From Candidatus Minthenecus merdequi (GTDB lineage Bacteria > Bacteroidota > Bacteroidia > Bacteroidales > Paludibacteraceae): a stretch of 7,235 bases of DNA. Where the stretch lies: the NCBI GenBank assembly GCA_018064385.1, contig JAGHVI010000009.1, forward strand, positions 1 through 7,235, written 5' to 3'. Below are positions 6,256 to 7,235 of this stretch, one piece after another. How positions within the stretch are numbered: position 1 is the stretch's first letter; each line of letters starts with the position of its first letter. The position numbers were made by a program, and so were the translations under genes. Below the pieces are notes generated by a model, which ran no database searches, was not told the origin of the DNA, and worked only from the letters and a program-made list of their open reading frames with translations.

Positions 6256-7129
6256 GAAAACAGCATTGATACAGCAACGCATAGGCTCTGATAAAGCGTT
6301 GAATAGGCAAAAAACCCGTAGATTGATTCGTCAGGCGGCAAATGAAGGAGCAGAATTGGTCGTTTTGCAAGAACTTCACGATTCCCTATATTTCTGCCAA
6401 ACTGAAGATGTCAGAAATTTTGACCTGGCAGAGAGCATCCCCGGGGAAGGTACTGAGTTCTACGCAAAAGTGGCTGGTGAGTGTAGGGTAGTACTTGTTA
6501 CTTCTATGTTCGAACGTAGGGCAGCCGGGTTGTATCATAACACTGCTGTCGTTTTTGAACGTGATGGAAATATCGCTGGAAAATACAGAAAAATGCACAT
6601 TCCAGACGACCCCGCTTATTACGAGAAGTTTTATTTCACTCCTGGAGATTTGGGGTTCAAACCAATACGAACTTCAGTAGGTCTTCTTGGTGTGATGGTG
6701 TGCTGGGATCAGTGGTATCCTGAGGCTGCAAGGTTGATGGCATTGGCTGGTGCTGAGGTGCTTATATATCCTACTGCTATAGGATATGAAAGTAGTGACA
6801 GCCTTGCTGAGCAAGAAAGGCAGCGCGAGGCTTGGAAAACCATCCAGAGAGGTCATGCTGTAGCTAACGGTTTGCCTGTTATTGCGGTAAACAGAACAGG
6901 CCACGAGGACGACCCAAGTGGAAAAACCAATGGAATCAACTTCTGGGGAACCAGTTTCGTCGCAGGTTCGCAAGGTGAAATTCTGGCTGAAGGACCTTCG
7001 GACGATGAATGGTTGAAGGTCGTGGATATTGACCTGCAACACTCCGAAAATGTGCGTAGATGGTGGCCTTTCTTTCGCGACCGCAGGATTGAGGCATACA
7101 ATGATATTTTGAAAAGATTCGGTGATTAA
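6254..7129 (+). CDS. aguB: N-carbamoylputrescine amidase AguB
   Basis: This cytoplasmic nitrilase-superfamily enzyme hydrolyses N-carbamoylputrescine to putrescine, CO2 and ammonia, the final step of the agmatine deiminase route from arginine. The catalytic triad is visible: E40 in VLQELHDSLYF, K113 in KYRKMHIPDDP and the nucleophile C150 in MVCWDQWYPEAARLMA. Further AguB-type blocks are FCQTED (47-52), YYEKFYFTPGDLGF (122-135), RGHAVANGLPVIAVNRTGHE (199-218) and NGINFWGTSFVAG (226-238). At 291 residues it is full length. The ATG at 6254 is the first in frame that gives the standard N-terminal strand (TALIQQ). Agmatine deiminase (aguA), often adjacent in this phylum, is not seen on the porin side and could only lie beyond the right edge. 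The gene is bracketed by perfect 22-bp inverted copies of the junction repeat. Confidence 0.96.
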   Translation: MKTALIQQRIGSDKALNRQKTRRLIRQAANEGAELVVLQELHDSLYFCQTEDVRNFDLAESIPGEGTEFYAKVAGECRVVLVTSMFERRAAGLYHNTAVVFERDGNIAGKYRKMHIPDDPAYYEKFYFTPGDLGFKPIRTSVGLLGVMVCWDQWYPEAARLMALAGAEVLIYPTAIGYESSDSLAEQERQREAWKTIQRGHAVANGLPVIAVNRTGHEDDPSGKTNGINFWGTSFVAGSQGEILAEGPSDDEWLKVVDIDLQHSENVRRWWPFFRDRRIEAYNDILKRFGD

Positions 7130-7134
7130 TGAAT

Positions 7135-7162
7135 ATAAGGGTGGTTCTATTAATTAGGTTGA
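7135..7162 (+). repeat. Junction repeat, copy C (after aguB)
   Basis: Begins 5 bases after the aguB stop. Bases 7135-7156 are the exact inverted complement of copy B, and 7137-7162 match copy A at 25 of 26 positions. Beyond 7162 the similarity to copy A stops. Confidence 0.9.
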
Positions 7163-7210
7163 GACGATTTTGAAGTTTATTTTTAGCAGATTGCTGTGCG
7201 AAAGAAGGGA

Positions 7211-7226
7211 GCAATGCGGGCATTGT
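7211..7226. other. Near-palindrome close to the right edge
   Basis: CAATGC (7212-7217) and GCATTG (7220-7225) are perfect inverted arms separated by GG; one more G-U pair is possible outside on the plus-strand RNA. No U-run is seen before the window ends. It lies inside the short open frame that runs off the edge, so it may be an operator, a hairpin or chance. Confidence 0.25.
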
Positions 7227-7235
7227 GACCGACTG

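Noticed and set aside
6234..7156. Insertion sequence or transposon made of aguB and its flanking inverted repeats
   Set aside because: No transposase or integrase is present, no target-site duplication is visible outside the repeats, and a third copy exists at ksgA; kept only as an open question in the findings.
6936..7223. Leftward 95-residue frame over the aguB end
   Set aside because: Mostly antisense to aguB and reads through repeat copy C; no protein-like features.
1..7235. CRISPR arrays, tRNA or rRNA genes
   Set aside because: No regularly spaced direct repeats, cloverleaf-like or rRNA-like sequence noticed on either strand.

Overview
The window looks like ordinary chromosomal DNA of a Bacteroidales bacterium. 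The lineage call rests on four things: an RprX/RprY-type two-component pair, a KsgA with the NYPYNISSQ form of motif IV, an outer-membrane porin of the OprO/P type with a Gram-negative signal peptide, and promoters matching the Bacteroidetes -33/-7 consensus (TTTG, about 20 nt, TAnnTTTG). Start codons generally lack Shine-Dalgarno sequences, as is usual in this phylum. I cannot fix the genus.

Layout. Positions 1-207 hold no gene I can support; this stretch looks like an intergenic, possibly dispersed, repeat. The left half is read leftward in the order GtrA-family membrane protein (3127-2645), histidine kinase rprX (2485-986) and response regulator rprY (924-208). A good promoter sits just before rprX, and a stem-loop begins at the rprY stop codon. 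The right half is read rightward as ksgA (3243-4010), corA (4068-5015), an O/P-type porin (5037-6236) and aguB (6254-7129), with gaps of 57, 21 and 17 bp that fit one transcription unit. The two blocks diverge from a 115-bp region (3128-3242) whose two predicted promoters point at each other, so the 5' leaders would overlap. After aguB the last 106 bases contain a repeat copy and a short open frame running off the edge.

Function. rprXY is a complete membrane sensor and transcription-factor pair. The rightward set joins rRNA modification (KsgA), divalent cation uptake (CorA), an outer-membrane channel and the last step of putrescine synthesis from agmatine (AguB). Mg2+ and putrescine are both polycations that neutralise RNA, so a common theme of cation supply to ribosomes is possible, but this is inference from gene order only.

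Most unusual signal. One AT-rich repeat, with core AAGGGTGGTTCTATTAATTA, occurs three times at gene junctions: over the ksgA stop codon (one mismatch), inverted in the porin-aguB gap up to the aguB start codon, and just after the aguB stop codon. The two copies around aguB form a perfect 22-bp inverted repeat, so the aguB message could pair its own start region with its 3' end. I found no CRISPR array, tRNA, rRNA or insertion sequence, and I see no clear evidence of a wholly new multi-gene system.
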